Source: Candidatus Obscuribacterales bacterium (GTDB lineage Bacteria > Cyanobacteriota > Vampirovibrionia > Obscuribacterales > Obscuribacteraceae). From it: DNA of 64,000 nt. Under the pieces are notes generated by a model. It made no database searches. It was not told the DNA's origin and saw nothing but the letters and a program-made list of their open reading frames with translations. This document shows positions 8,765-16,025 of the stretch, piece after piece (the first letter of the stretch is position 1; each line of letters starts with the position of its first letter). The stretch is from positions 124,001-188,000 of the forward strand of contig JAKFVQ010000023.1 in NCBI GenBank assembly GCA_021732085.1, read 5' to 3'. Both the position numbers and the translations under genes were made by a program.

Positions 8765-9514
8765 CTAGATACGCGATTGGTCTCGTTCCATTCGTTCCTT
8801 AAATGCCTTCAGTGTTCGCACAATCTTCTTATCGACCGTATCTATACTTTTGGCGTCCATTTTTAGACATGAAATCAGATCTTCTCTTTTGTACCCCTCC
8901 ACATACTTCAAAAGGAAGCAGGTACGGTGTATTCCGGGCGGGAGCTCGTTCAAAATCTGGTCGATTAAATCATTTATAAGGGCCTTGGCGGCTGGGTCGG
9001 CGTCCTCCCGCCCACTGGCCAGGGCGTACTCCCATCCGAACACGTCCTCGGCGCTACGCCCGTCGTCTTCGTCAAAAAGTGAATCAAGGGAGGTAGTCCG
9101 CCACTGGGTGGACGGTTGCTCGTCCTCGGCGAAGGTTTTGCCGGGAGCGATGGTACTGAGGGTCATGCTCTGCCCGTCAAATACCGTCTCCCCTTGTCCA
9201 AAAACCTTTTCGACTTTCCGCCGCTCGGCAGCAGCGGCTGCAGTAGCCTCTCTCTTACGCAAAACAACCTTGTGGTAGCGCTCCAAATTCTGTGCAATGG
9301 CTTTGTTGCAGGCTCCCAGGCAATAGAGCGCCAATTTTGCATCCGGATGGTTAGGGTCAAAGTGCTTGATTACAAGGACAAGCGCCGTCTGCAAAATATC
9401 CTCGACATCCTCGTCGGTCGCCAAACGGGCACGCGAGCGTATGTATCGCATCATACGCTGGGGAGAAAAATCCATCTCTCCTTTTAGAAAGCGGCGCGCT
9501 TCCTTATCGTTCAT
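8765..9514 (-). CDS. Sigma-70-like (ECF-type) RNA polymerase sigma factor with large central insert
   Basis: A 249-residue protein. Residues about 15-85 resemble sigma region 2 (helices around EDVEDILQTALVLVIK), and about 185-245 resemble region 4 (DQILNELPPGIHRTCFLLKYVEGYKREDLIS-type helix-turn-helix). Between them is an acidic linker of roughly 95 residues (DSLFDEDDGRSAEDVFG), longer than in ordinary ECF factors. It would direct RNA polymerase to a dedicated promoter set. The next gene starts 9 bp downstream. Assignment to the sigma-70 superfamily is fairly sure, the subfamily is not. Confidence 0.75.
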   Translation of the reverse strand: MNDKEARRFLKGEMDFSPQRMMRYIRSRARLATDEDVEDILQTALVLVIKHFDPNHPDAKLALYCLGACNKAIAQNLERYHKVVLRKREATAAAAAERRKVEKVFGQGETVFDGQSMTLSTIAPGKTFAEDEQPSTQWRTTSLDSLFDEDDGRSAEDVFGWEYALASGREDADPAAKALINDLIDQILNELPPGIHRTCFLLKYVEGYKREDLISCLKMDAKSIDTVDKKIVRTLKAFKERMERDQSRI

Positions 9515-9859
9515 ACTTTTTGGCTTTCCCCACTGAACTAGAACTTTGGATCAAAATGCCCATTTCCAGCCAGTGGAAAGCAGACTCCTTAGATATATTG
9601 CGGCAAGCCCGATTGTATATATACATAGAACCCAGTTTTTGGCATTTTCAGCCCGAAAAAATCATTTCGTGCTTAAGTCGTTCATATTAACAAATCAAAA
9701 GCCCCTGATAAGGCTTCCTGCATAACTTCTCTCAAGTATTAAGGCAGCTTTTCTAAGGGAGAAGCTCTTCCGATTGGATAGAATTGGGCTTCAGCTGTGG
9801 GATTGGACGAGCTAGTCAAGAGGCGAATCCACTTCAATACTAAGGCGAATCTCTAAAGA
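9515..9859. other. Divergent intergenic region, 345 bp
   Basis: Separates the sigma-factor operon (minus) from the hydrolase gene (plus) and must contain both promoters. It holds an AT-rich TATATATAC tract near 9617, an inverted repeat next to the sigma-factor start (listed separately) and a weak 8-bp hairpin at 9746-9766. No gene is seen. Confidence 0.5.
9523..9581. promoter_or_regulatory. Inverted repeat upstream of the sigma-factor gene
   Basis: GCTTTCC-CC-ACTG at 9523-9535 pairs with CAGTGGAAAGC at 9571-9581, with a small bulge and a 35-nt spacer. It lies 9-67 bp before the sigma-factor start codon, where it could be an operator or a leader hairpin; no direct evidence for either. Confidence 0.3.
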
Positions 9860-11029
9860 ATGACCAGCACCCCGGTATCCGAAAAGAAGAAGACGACGAC
9901 AGAACGTCTAAAGCGCCCTTCTTGGAATAGCCTTAGCCAAAAGGTTTTTGGCGATATTTATCAAGCAATCACCGGCAGTCTTCATTTGCCCGGGCGATTT
10001 GTGCAGCGCGCCCTTGCCAATGGACTCCCGGAGCGCGACCTTGAGCACGCAATTCGCTGCGCCAAGACGCTCAAAGAACTGCCGGATTACTTATTGTCAG
10101 CATCCGAGCAAAAGCTGGAGAAGGCGACCTACTGGGACGAGCTTGGATTAAAGACACAAGCCCGCGACTATTATTTGGAATCGGCGCAATGGGGCATTTA
10201 TGCCGAGCTCTTGCTGGAAGATGAGGAGCATCGCTGCCAGGTCTGGCGCCAGTATCGCGAAAGCTATTTCCGCGCCTCGCCTTACTTCAACGCTCCAGCC
10301 GAATCGGTTGCTATTCATTATCTAGCGACCAACTTAATAGGCTATTTCCGCCGGCCGCCTCAAGATGAAGAGTCTTTCGAAAAGCTTCCGGTCGTTATTC
10401 TGTTGAACGGGCTTTTTGCTCCCATTGAAGAGCTGCATTATTTAGAGAATTCGCTTCTGTCGCAAGGCTTCGCTACGCTTTCCGTGGATTATCCAGGCGT
10501 GACGCAGCATTCAGGACAAGTGCCATCAGCATTCGATGTGAAAGAGCTGGGCAATGCGCTGAACCTTTTCCTTTCCGGACGCCCAGACATCGATCTTTCT
10601 CGCACCACGCTTTATGGATTAAGTCTCGGCGGGCGGATGGCAATGTATCTTGCGCTTGCCTTTCCTGAGCGCTTTTCGTCAATCGTCACAATGTCGGCGC
10701 CACTGGATTTGCTTTCCGATATGGATCGCCTGACTCCAACATTTGCAAAAGAACACTTGGTTTCAAATCTCGCTGCCCGGAGTGCTCTTTACGAAATAGC
10801 GCACCACACATTGATCGAGGATGACATCCATTATATCAAGGCACCGCTGCTGGTGCTGGGCGGAGGAAAGGATCGCATCGCCACGCCGGAGCAGACCAAG
10901 CAGATTTTTGAAAGAGCAGGATCAGCGGACAAGAAGCTAATTCTGTGTCCAGGCGCCGGACATGGGCTCTACGAAATGATGCCGAGCGTGCGCTATGAAA
11001 TCGCGCAGTGGATCAAACAACGCTCGTAG
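9860..11029 (+). CDS. Alpha/beta hydrolase with helical N-terminal domain (FrsA-like)
   Basis: A 389-residue protein. The first 170 residues are helical and resemble the lid/cap region of FrsA/YqiA-like or dienelactone-type esterases; the hydrolase fold follows from VVILLNGLF (about 178). The catalytic triad is visible: nucleophile Ser255 in GLSLGG, Asp338 in GGGKDRIAT and His368 in GAGHGLYE. There is no signal peptide, so it is cytoplasmic. It probably hydrolyses an ester, thioester or C-C bond; the substrate is unknown. It appears to be transcribed alone, divergent from the sigma-factor operon. Confidence 0.82.
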   Translation: MTSTPVSEKKKTTTERLKRPSWNSLSQKVFGDIYQAITGSLHLPGRFVQRALANGLPERDLEHAIRCAKTLKELPDYLLSASEQKLEKATYWDELGLKTQARDYYLESAQWGIYAELLLEDEEHRCQVWRQYRESYFRASPYFNAPAESVAIHYLATNLIGYFRRPPQDEESFEKLPVVILLNGLFAPIEELHYLENSLLSQGFATLSVDYPGVTQHSGQVPSAFDVKELGNALNLFLSGRPDIDLSRTTLYGLSLGGRMAMYLALAFPERFSSIVTMSAPLDLLSDMDRLTPTFAKEHLVSNLAARSALYEIAHHTLIEDDIHYIKAPLLVLGGGKDRIATPEQTKQIFERAGSADKKLILCPGAGHGLYEMMPSVRYEIAQWIKQRS

Positions 11030-11249
11030 AAGCCTTAGCTATAAGTAACATGCATTCACTGTGGATCTTTCCCTAATACGATCCATCTGGTTGGTTTGGA
11101 TTAAACCGTTTCAGCCAAAAGTTGGAAGGAACTTATTGCAATATCGCTAGTCACTTTCCAGATACCATTGCAATAGGAATATGTCCGCTAAACAGGATCC
11201 CATTCGTATGAATCCAGCTGCGGGCTCTTTTTTCACATCTGTCATCTAG

Positions 11250-12548
11250 ATGCAAATCAGAACCTCATTTAAGACTATGATCTCAAACTTTAAACCGCTT
11301 GAACTTGTGGAGAATTTGGCTCGTGACCTCGCGGCTGAGGCGCGTCAGCGCCAGATACAACTCGTGTCTTTCTGCGCCCCTGAAATGCCGACAACACTAG
11401 TCGGCAATACTCAAACAGTTCAGTCCATATTGCACTTGTTGACCAAAATCGCGATGCAGAGTCTTGTAGGCATGAAAGACGGTGCCGTGATCATTGAAGC
11501 TCTGCTCGACAAGGAGCTCGAAAAAGACTGCGTACGCTTTGCTGTAAGCGATTCACGAACTCAAGTTACGGTAGCGGAGGCGAGGCAACTGGTAGCTGAG
11601 ATAATGCAATTAAAAATTGAGGATGGCTGCGTGTCGTCCATTCTCAAAGAGTTGGACACGAAACTGGAATTCGACTTCGAGTTGTTAGGACGCTCCACGC
11701 GTTTGTACTTCACCACGCCCTTAGAGCGCGGAAAAATACAAGCGGCCGAAGCACCAATCACTCAGTACACTGCAGGTCTGAAACTTTTCCTTGTTGCAAA
11801 CGACCCTGCACCAAATCGTATAATTCAACATTACTGCCGATTCGCCGGCTTTGATGTGGATGGTGCGCCAACAGCCTCTGAGACAATATTGGAACTCGGT
11901 CGTGACGCTAAGGTAGACGTACTTGCCGTAGCACCACCTATTGAAGATATCCAGCCGATTCACTTAGTCAAACTAATAAAGTCATCAACACTGGATAATA
12001 TCAAAATCCTATATATTTCACCGTGGGACGACTCGACTGATCGACAGGCCCATCGCGATGCCGGTTTTGATGGAACAATCGCGAAACCATTTACGAGGAA
12101 AGAACTACTCGATAGCATACAGCAACTCGCTGGGCATACTCCACATAAAAAGGCAAAAGCTCCGCTTGTCCTCGTTGCGGAAGACAATCCAATCAACGCG
12201 CAGATCGCCTCATTCCAATTGGGAAAAATTGGCTATGATGCGGATCTGGTGAGCAATGGCAAGGAAGCACTAGATGCATTGGAATCGGGAGAATACGTTG
12301 CAGTTCTCATGGACATCCAAATGCCTGTAATGGATGGGATCGAAGCAACCATACAGATCCGGAGACGCGAAAGCTTGAAGGAAAAGTCACAGATTCCAGT
12401 CATAGCACTAACAGCAAATGCAGAAAAGAGAGAAATTGCAATGGCAGCCGGCTGCAACCACTTTTTGACCAAGCCCGCCACGATAAGCGACTTGCAATCT
12501 GCTTTAGACAAATTTTTGGGAAGCGTCCCAAAGTACCGCTTCAATTGA
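11250..12548 (+). CDS. Hybrid protein: degenerate histidine-kinase ATPase remnant, pseudo-receiver and active receiver domain
   Basis: A 432-residue protein. Residues about 10-160 follow the order of a HATPase_c domain (an N-box-like segment GNTQTVQSILHLLTKIA) but lack clear G1/G2 ATP lid glycines and any His-phosphoacceptor domain. Residues about 177-292 look like a receiver domain whose acceptor Asp is missing (VLAVAPP) although the KPF lysine remains. The C-terminal receiver (305-427) is complete: E311 D312, acceptor Asp355 in MDIQMP, T388 and K408. It has no output domain, so it probably acts as a phosphate-accepting signalling adaptor. Start choice is uncertain because no Shine-Dalgarno sequence precedes 11250 or the ATG at 11277. 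Confidence 0.8.
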   Translation: MQIRTSFKTMISNFKPLELVENLARDLAAEARQRQIQLVSFCAPEMPTTLVGNTQTVQSILHLLTKIAMQSLVGMKDGAVIIEALLDKELEKDCVRFAVSDSRTQVTVAEARQLVAEIMQLKIEDGCVSSILKELDTKLEFDFELLGRSTRLYFTTPLERGKIQAAEAPITQYTAGLKLFLVANDPAPNRIIQHYCRFAGFDVDGAPTASETILELGRDAKVDVLAVAPPIEDIQPIHLVKLIKSSTLDNIKILYISPWDDSTDRQAHRDAGFDGTIAKPFTRKELLDSIQQLAGHTPHKKAKAPLVLVAEDNPINAQIASFQLGKIGYDADLVSNGKEALDALESGEYVAVLMDIQMPVMDGIEATIQIRRRESLKEKSQIPVIALTANAEKREIAMAAGCNHFLTKPATISDLQSALDKFLGSVPKYRFN

Positions 12549-12586
12549 GAATGAGAAACGGAGAGGTCTAGGGGCAACCTGGATCA

Positions 12587-13876
12587 CTACATAACGGGCA
12601 AGTAATCGGACAAGCGGCGGGCTAGTTGGAAGTAAAAGCTTGGGCGGTTGAAATAATCGGTATGGGATGCGGCGCCGAGTGAATACGTCGGCAAATGATA
12701 ATCTTCGACGCCTTCGAAGATGTGGCTGGCTGGATAGCCTAGAAAGTCGTGCGGATCGATCACGTTGAACCAGCGCTTAACGTTTTCCGGGCGTTTGATT
12801 GGGCGCGGTGCGCCATTGATTCCAGGAAACATTTGGAGGTCAGCGAAGAGTGGATACTGAGATCCTACGGTAATCAGAACATCGATCGGGATATCCTGAC
12901 CGTAGCAAGTTACGATGTCACAGAGAATGACACCGCCCATGCTGTGTCCGATCACCACCAGTTCTTCGCCATTGGCTTTTGCTTGCTTCTGCGCTTCTTG
13001 CAATGATTCAATTACGCGCTGAGCAATCGGCGCCGCAGTTGTTGTATCGCCACGCGAGCTGAAGTAGGAAAACGCGTCACCGATTAGCAATGCACTCTGC
13101 TTATGAAACATAGCGCGCAAAGGCTCGTTGAAAACTCTAGCAGTAGTACCGACAGCGCTCTTACGAATTCGCAAACGAATGTCCTGAACGCTTTCTTTTA
13201 ATCGAGATTTGTGATGTGCTATTCGTTTTGATAACTTTTCGCGTGCCGTCTTAAGGAAGCTGCCGGATGCTTTCAAGCTTTGCTGAGGCTGCCCAGGGAC
13301 TGATGTCTCTTTTTTCGTCATCGATTCAGGCAACTCAGCCTGCAAAAATGACAAAAGCCTCTCGACTAATTCGTCATCGCTCTTCAAGCTCTCAAGCCAA
13401 TCTTTACCTTCATCAGTGTGAACGTAGTTGAGCGCACGTTGAGCCAGTTTAGCAACGCTAACAGACACTTCGGGATCGCTGACATCTTCCTGAATAAAAC
13501 TCCAGAGCAAATCAATTGCATCATCAAGCGATGCATTTTTAGCAATGCTTAGAAGAGGAGCTTCCGGATCGAGAGCAACATGATCAAATGCGTCGGCATC
13601 CTCACTCAGAGATAACGAATCTGCTAACTCGATTGACTCGATGGCATTGCGCTTCTTCCATAGCATTTGATAAGCGCCGCGCGGAAGAAATGGATAATCG
13701 TTGGACAGACTTGCGCCGAGATCACCCCAGTAGGGGTTGTAGATGGCACTTTGCTCCAGGCGCTTGCCTAGCTGAGGATAAAGGACTTCTGCAAAATGCA
13801 AATTGCGAAAGGCAATTTCGCGATCATATACTTCGCCTTTTCGAACGTTAACGCCATGAACAAAAACCAGTGACAC
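12587..13876 (-). CDS. Lipase-like alpha/beta hydrolase
   Basis: A 429-residue protein (with the GTG start at 13876, preceded by AAGGAG at 6 bp). It opens directly with the hydrolase strand SLVFVHGVN, has the nucleophile Ser312 in GHSMGG, a candidate acid in VIDPHDF and a candidate His405 in ASHTDYF, so the triad is plausible. An insert of about 250 residues between the first strand and the nucleophile is helical and Ser/Glu-rich. No signal peptide is seen, so it is cytoplasmic. The open frame continues upstream to 13948 but there it runs through tandem repeat DNA, which I regard as non-coding. Confidence 0.78.
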   Translation of the reverse strand: MSLVFVHGVNVRKGEVYDREIAFRNLHFAEVLYPQLGKRLEQSAIYNPYWGDLGASLSNDYPFLPRGAYQMLWKKRNAIESIELADSLSLSEDADAFDHVALDPEAPLLSIAKNASLDDAIDLLWSFIQEDVSDPEVSVSVAKLAQRALNYVHTDEGKDWLESLKSDDELVERLLSFLQAELPESMTKKETSVPGQPQQSLKASGSFLKTAREKLSKRIAHHKSRLKESVQDIRLRIRKSAVGTTARVFNEPLRAMFHKQSALLIGDAFSYFSSRGDTTTAAPIAQRVIESLQEAQKQAKANGEELVVIGHSMGGVILCDIVTCYGQDIPIDVLITVGSQYPLFADLQMFPGINGAPRPIKRPENVKRWFNVIDPHDFLGYPASHIFEGVEDYHLPTYSLGAASHTDYFNRPSFYFQLARRLSDYLPVM

Positions 13877-13903
13877 TCTTTGCTCCTTCTTAAACGCTCC
13901 GGG

Positions 13904-14037
13904 CGCTCCCGCCGCATTCTGCGTCTCCGCGCCCTCCGCTACGAACAACTACTCCGTATACCGCTCCCGCCGCATTCTGCGTCTCCGCGCCCGCACCTAC
14001 GAATAACTACTCCGTATACCACTCCCGCATTCTCCGC
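13904..14037. repeat. 58-bp tandem repeat, two full copies plus remnant
   Basis: Units at 13904-13961 and 13962-14019 start with CGCTCCCGCCGCATTCTGCG and end with CTACTCCGTATAC; they differ at only a few positions. A degenerate third piece (CACTCCCGCATTCTCCGC) follows. The repeats fill the space between the lipase-like gene and the upstream Pro/Gln-rich protein gene. Confidence 0.85.
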
Positions 14038-14098
14038 AATGAACACGCTTAAGACCCCACGCGAATTGCGTTTGGAGTCCACTTCAGTTCAGAACTTC

Positions 14099-15622
14099 TC
14101 ACTCCTTTTTAGATTCACGAAGTTCAGCCGCACAGTCCAGCAACTGTTCTTTCAACTTTGCCAGCTTGGCAGAACGCTTTATCGCGAGGTCGGCTGTTTG
14201 AATGTCATTCTGCTGAAAGGCATTAGTTCCGCGCTGCGACAGTTTTTCCATTTCGCGATCAATAGCTCGGAAAACGAATAAGCAACTTTGATCGAAATCA
14301 GGATCGGGCTGAGTTCGCTGCTGTCCGCCACTTTGCACTGGCTGCTGCTGGGCTTGTTGTGGCGCTTGCATGGTTCCGGTTTGTGGACCTTGCGCATACT
14401 GTGGCGCCTGCATCGATCCCGTAGGAGGTCCTTGCGGACTCTGCGGAGCTTGCATTGGACCTGCTGGCGGTCCATATTGCGGCGCTGGCATCGCTCCAGT
14501 CGCTGGTCCTTGTGGATTTTGTGGAGCCTGCATCGATCCAGTTGGTGGACCCTGCCCATACTGTGGAGATTGCATTGACCCGGTCGGTGGACCTTGTGCG
14601 TACGGCGGCGCTTGCATCACTCCCGACGGAGGTCCTTGAGGCTGCTGCATCGCGCCAGTTTGTGGGCCTTGCTGAGCCTGCTGCTGCCCATAACCTCCAG
14701 GCGGTCCTGGATAGTGTCCTGACGGAGGACCAGCAGGACGTGGAGGTCCAGGTTGAGCTTGCACTTGCGGTCGTTGCTGCATCTGTTGAGGCGGACCAGG
14801 ACGCCCCATATTGACTGGTTCGCGCGAAACGAATTGGCTACCCGGCATCGCCATCGGATTTGCTGCAAACACATTCGGTGGAATCTGCATAGGTTGCGAT
14901 GGCTTCTGGGACGCTTGCGCTTTCAATTGCTCCAGGGTTAAGAAGACAAATGGTGCCTTTTCATCTCGCTGACCTTTAGCGACCTTTATCAATCCGCTAA
15001 ATAACTGCATAGAAAGCGAACGCAATTGGCTGTAATGAATCTCTTCTCCACCCAAACGCCATCTGACACCATTGCTCAGATTCACATCAATTCTGACGAA
15101 TTTGTTGAACTTCGATGCATCTCCCGAAAACATAATCAGTTGTGAACACGGAATGATGAATCCTTCAAGCGAAGCATAATTGCCGCGCAGCAATAATGCC
15201 CATTCTTTAGTGTAAATTTTCCCTGTAAATGATGTGGGGTCTGGTCCCGCCTTCGATGGCGTGGAGCCAAACACAGGCGGCTCGGTTGATATTTTGAATT
15301 CCGATTTGGAACCAACAGCTCGATTGAATTCCACCTCATATTCCTGAAATGCGGCGAACATATACTCGATCCATGCCGATATCGTATTTGGTGGCTTTTG
15401 ATCCGGATCGAAAACTTCCTCCGCAAGACTTTCCATGATACCTTCGACGGCATCACCTTCGCCCGTCAAACTTGCTATCCAACGAAGCGTTCGTTGCGGA
15501 CTGCGAGCTGAAACGCCGCGCAAAATTTTGCTGGTCAGGCTCGTCGTTTTCTTGAATTTCTTGGGCTGCTCAGTGCTTACGCTGTCCTGTTGTTCGTCGA
15601 CTGTGCTCTGCTGGTCGCTCAT
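14099..15622 (-). CDS. Hypothetical protein with Pro/Gln/Gly-rich 14-residue tandem repeats
   Basis: A 507-residue cytoplasmic protein that I do not recognise. The N-terminal about 230 residues look globular; the middle is a low-complexity Pro/Gln/Gly/Met region containing about 7.5 copies of a 14-residue repeat of the form QGPPTGSMQAPQYA (nucleotides 14351-14671); the last 70 residues form a charged helical segment suited to a coiled coil. The ATG at 15622 has GGAG six bases upstream; the in-frame GTG at 15649 is less likely. It lies upstream of the lipase-like gene on the same strand. The disordered repeats may serve as a protein-interaction or condensate-forming linker (inference). Confidence 0.72.
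   Translation of the reverse strand: MSDQQSTVDEQQDSVSTEQPKKFKKTTSLTSKILRGVSARSPQRTLRWIASLTGEGDAVEGIMESLAEEVFDPDQKPPNTISAWIEYMFAAFQEYEVEFNRAVGSKSEFKISTEPPVFGSTPSKAGPDPTSFTGKIYTKEWALLLRGNYASLEGFIIPCSQLIMFSGDASKFNKFVRIDVNLSNGVRWRLGGEEIHYSQLRSLSMQLFSGLIKVAKGQRDEKAPFVFLTLEQLKAQASQKPSQPMQIPPNVFAANPMAMPGSQFVSREPVNMGRPGPPQQMQQRPQVQAQPGPPRPAGPPSGHYPGPPGGYGQQQAQQGPQTGAMQQPQGPPSGVMQAPPYAQGPPTGSMQSPQYGQGPPTGSMQAPQNPQGPATGAMPAPQYGPPAGPMQAPQSPQGPPTGSMQAPQYAQGPQTGTMQAPQQAQQQPVQSGGQQRTQPDPDFDQSCLFVFRAIDREMEKLSQRGTNAFQQNDIQTADLAIKRSAKLAKLKEQLLDCAAELRESKKE
14351..14671 (-). repeat. Coding tandem repeat, 42-bp period
   Basis: Encodes about 7.5 copies of a 14-residue unit (consensus QGPPTGSMQAPQYA) inside the Pro/Gln-rich protein; one copy is two residues short. 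Copy-number variation between strains would be expected. Confidence 0.85.
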
Positions 15623-15805
15623 TCCATGCTCCAAAGAGTGCTTTGCCACAAGCTTACTATTCCAAGATCGCAGAAAACTGAAGCGGTGTCTCGTGCAGTC
15701 TCTCGTGCCACGGCTGAGGCATCAGACAGACCCAAATGAGCTATGTTTTTGCAGAGAATCCTATTGAAGACGGACAGGACGCTAAGGCTCCAAGAGCAAT
15801 ACGTG

Positions 15806-15908
15806 CAAAATGGAATAAAAACCTGTTACCAAATAGGTCGTATAAGGCCTATTTTCAGGCAATAGGCCTTATACGACCTAAAAAACAAAAGTCAATTATT
15901 CCATTTTG
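15806..15908. repeat. 103-bp nested palindrome
   Basis: A perfect 20-bp inverted repeat (15834-15853 with 15861-15880, 7-nt loop) lies inside a second perfect 13-bp pair (15806-15818 with 15896-15908). Both pairs share the same centre at 15857, so this is one long interrupted palindrome. It sits in the 400-bp gap between two minus-strand genes. It lacks the T-tract of an ordinary terminator; a MITE-like element or structured RNA are possible. Confidence 0.8.
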
Positions 15909-16025
15909 AGTCATCAAGTTCGCGCCCAGCTTTCGATGATCATCAAGCTGTACTTTCGGCAGGGCCATGTATCTGACAAACCATGAAAATGCCTTTTGAA
16001 GTGCTTTCAAGCTCGTCTCTGGAAT

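Noticed and set aside
11209..11250. 13-codon upstream reading frame abutting the start of the receiver protein
   Set aside because: Ends in TAG directly before the ATG, which is curious, but has no ribosome site and can occur by chance.
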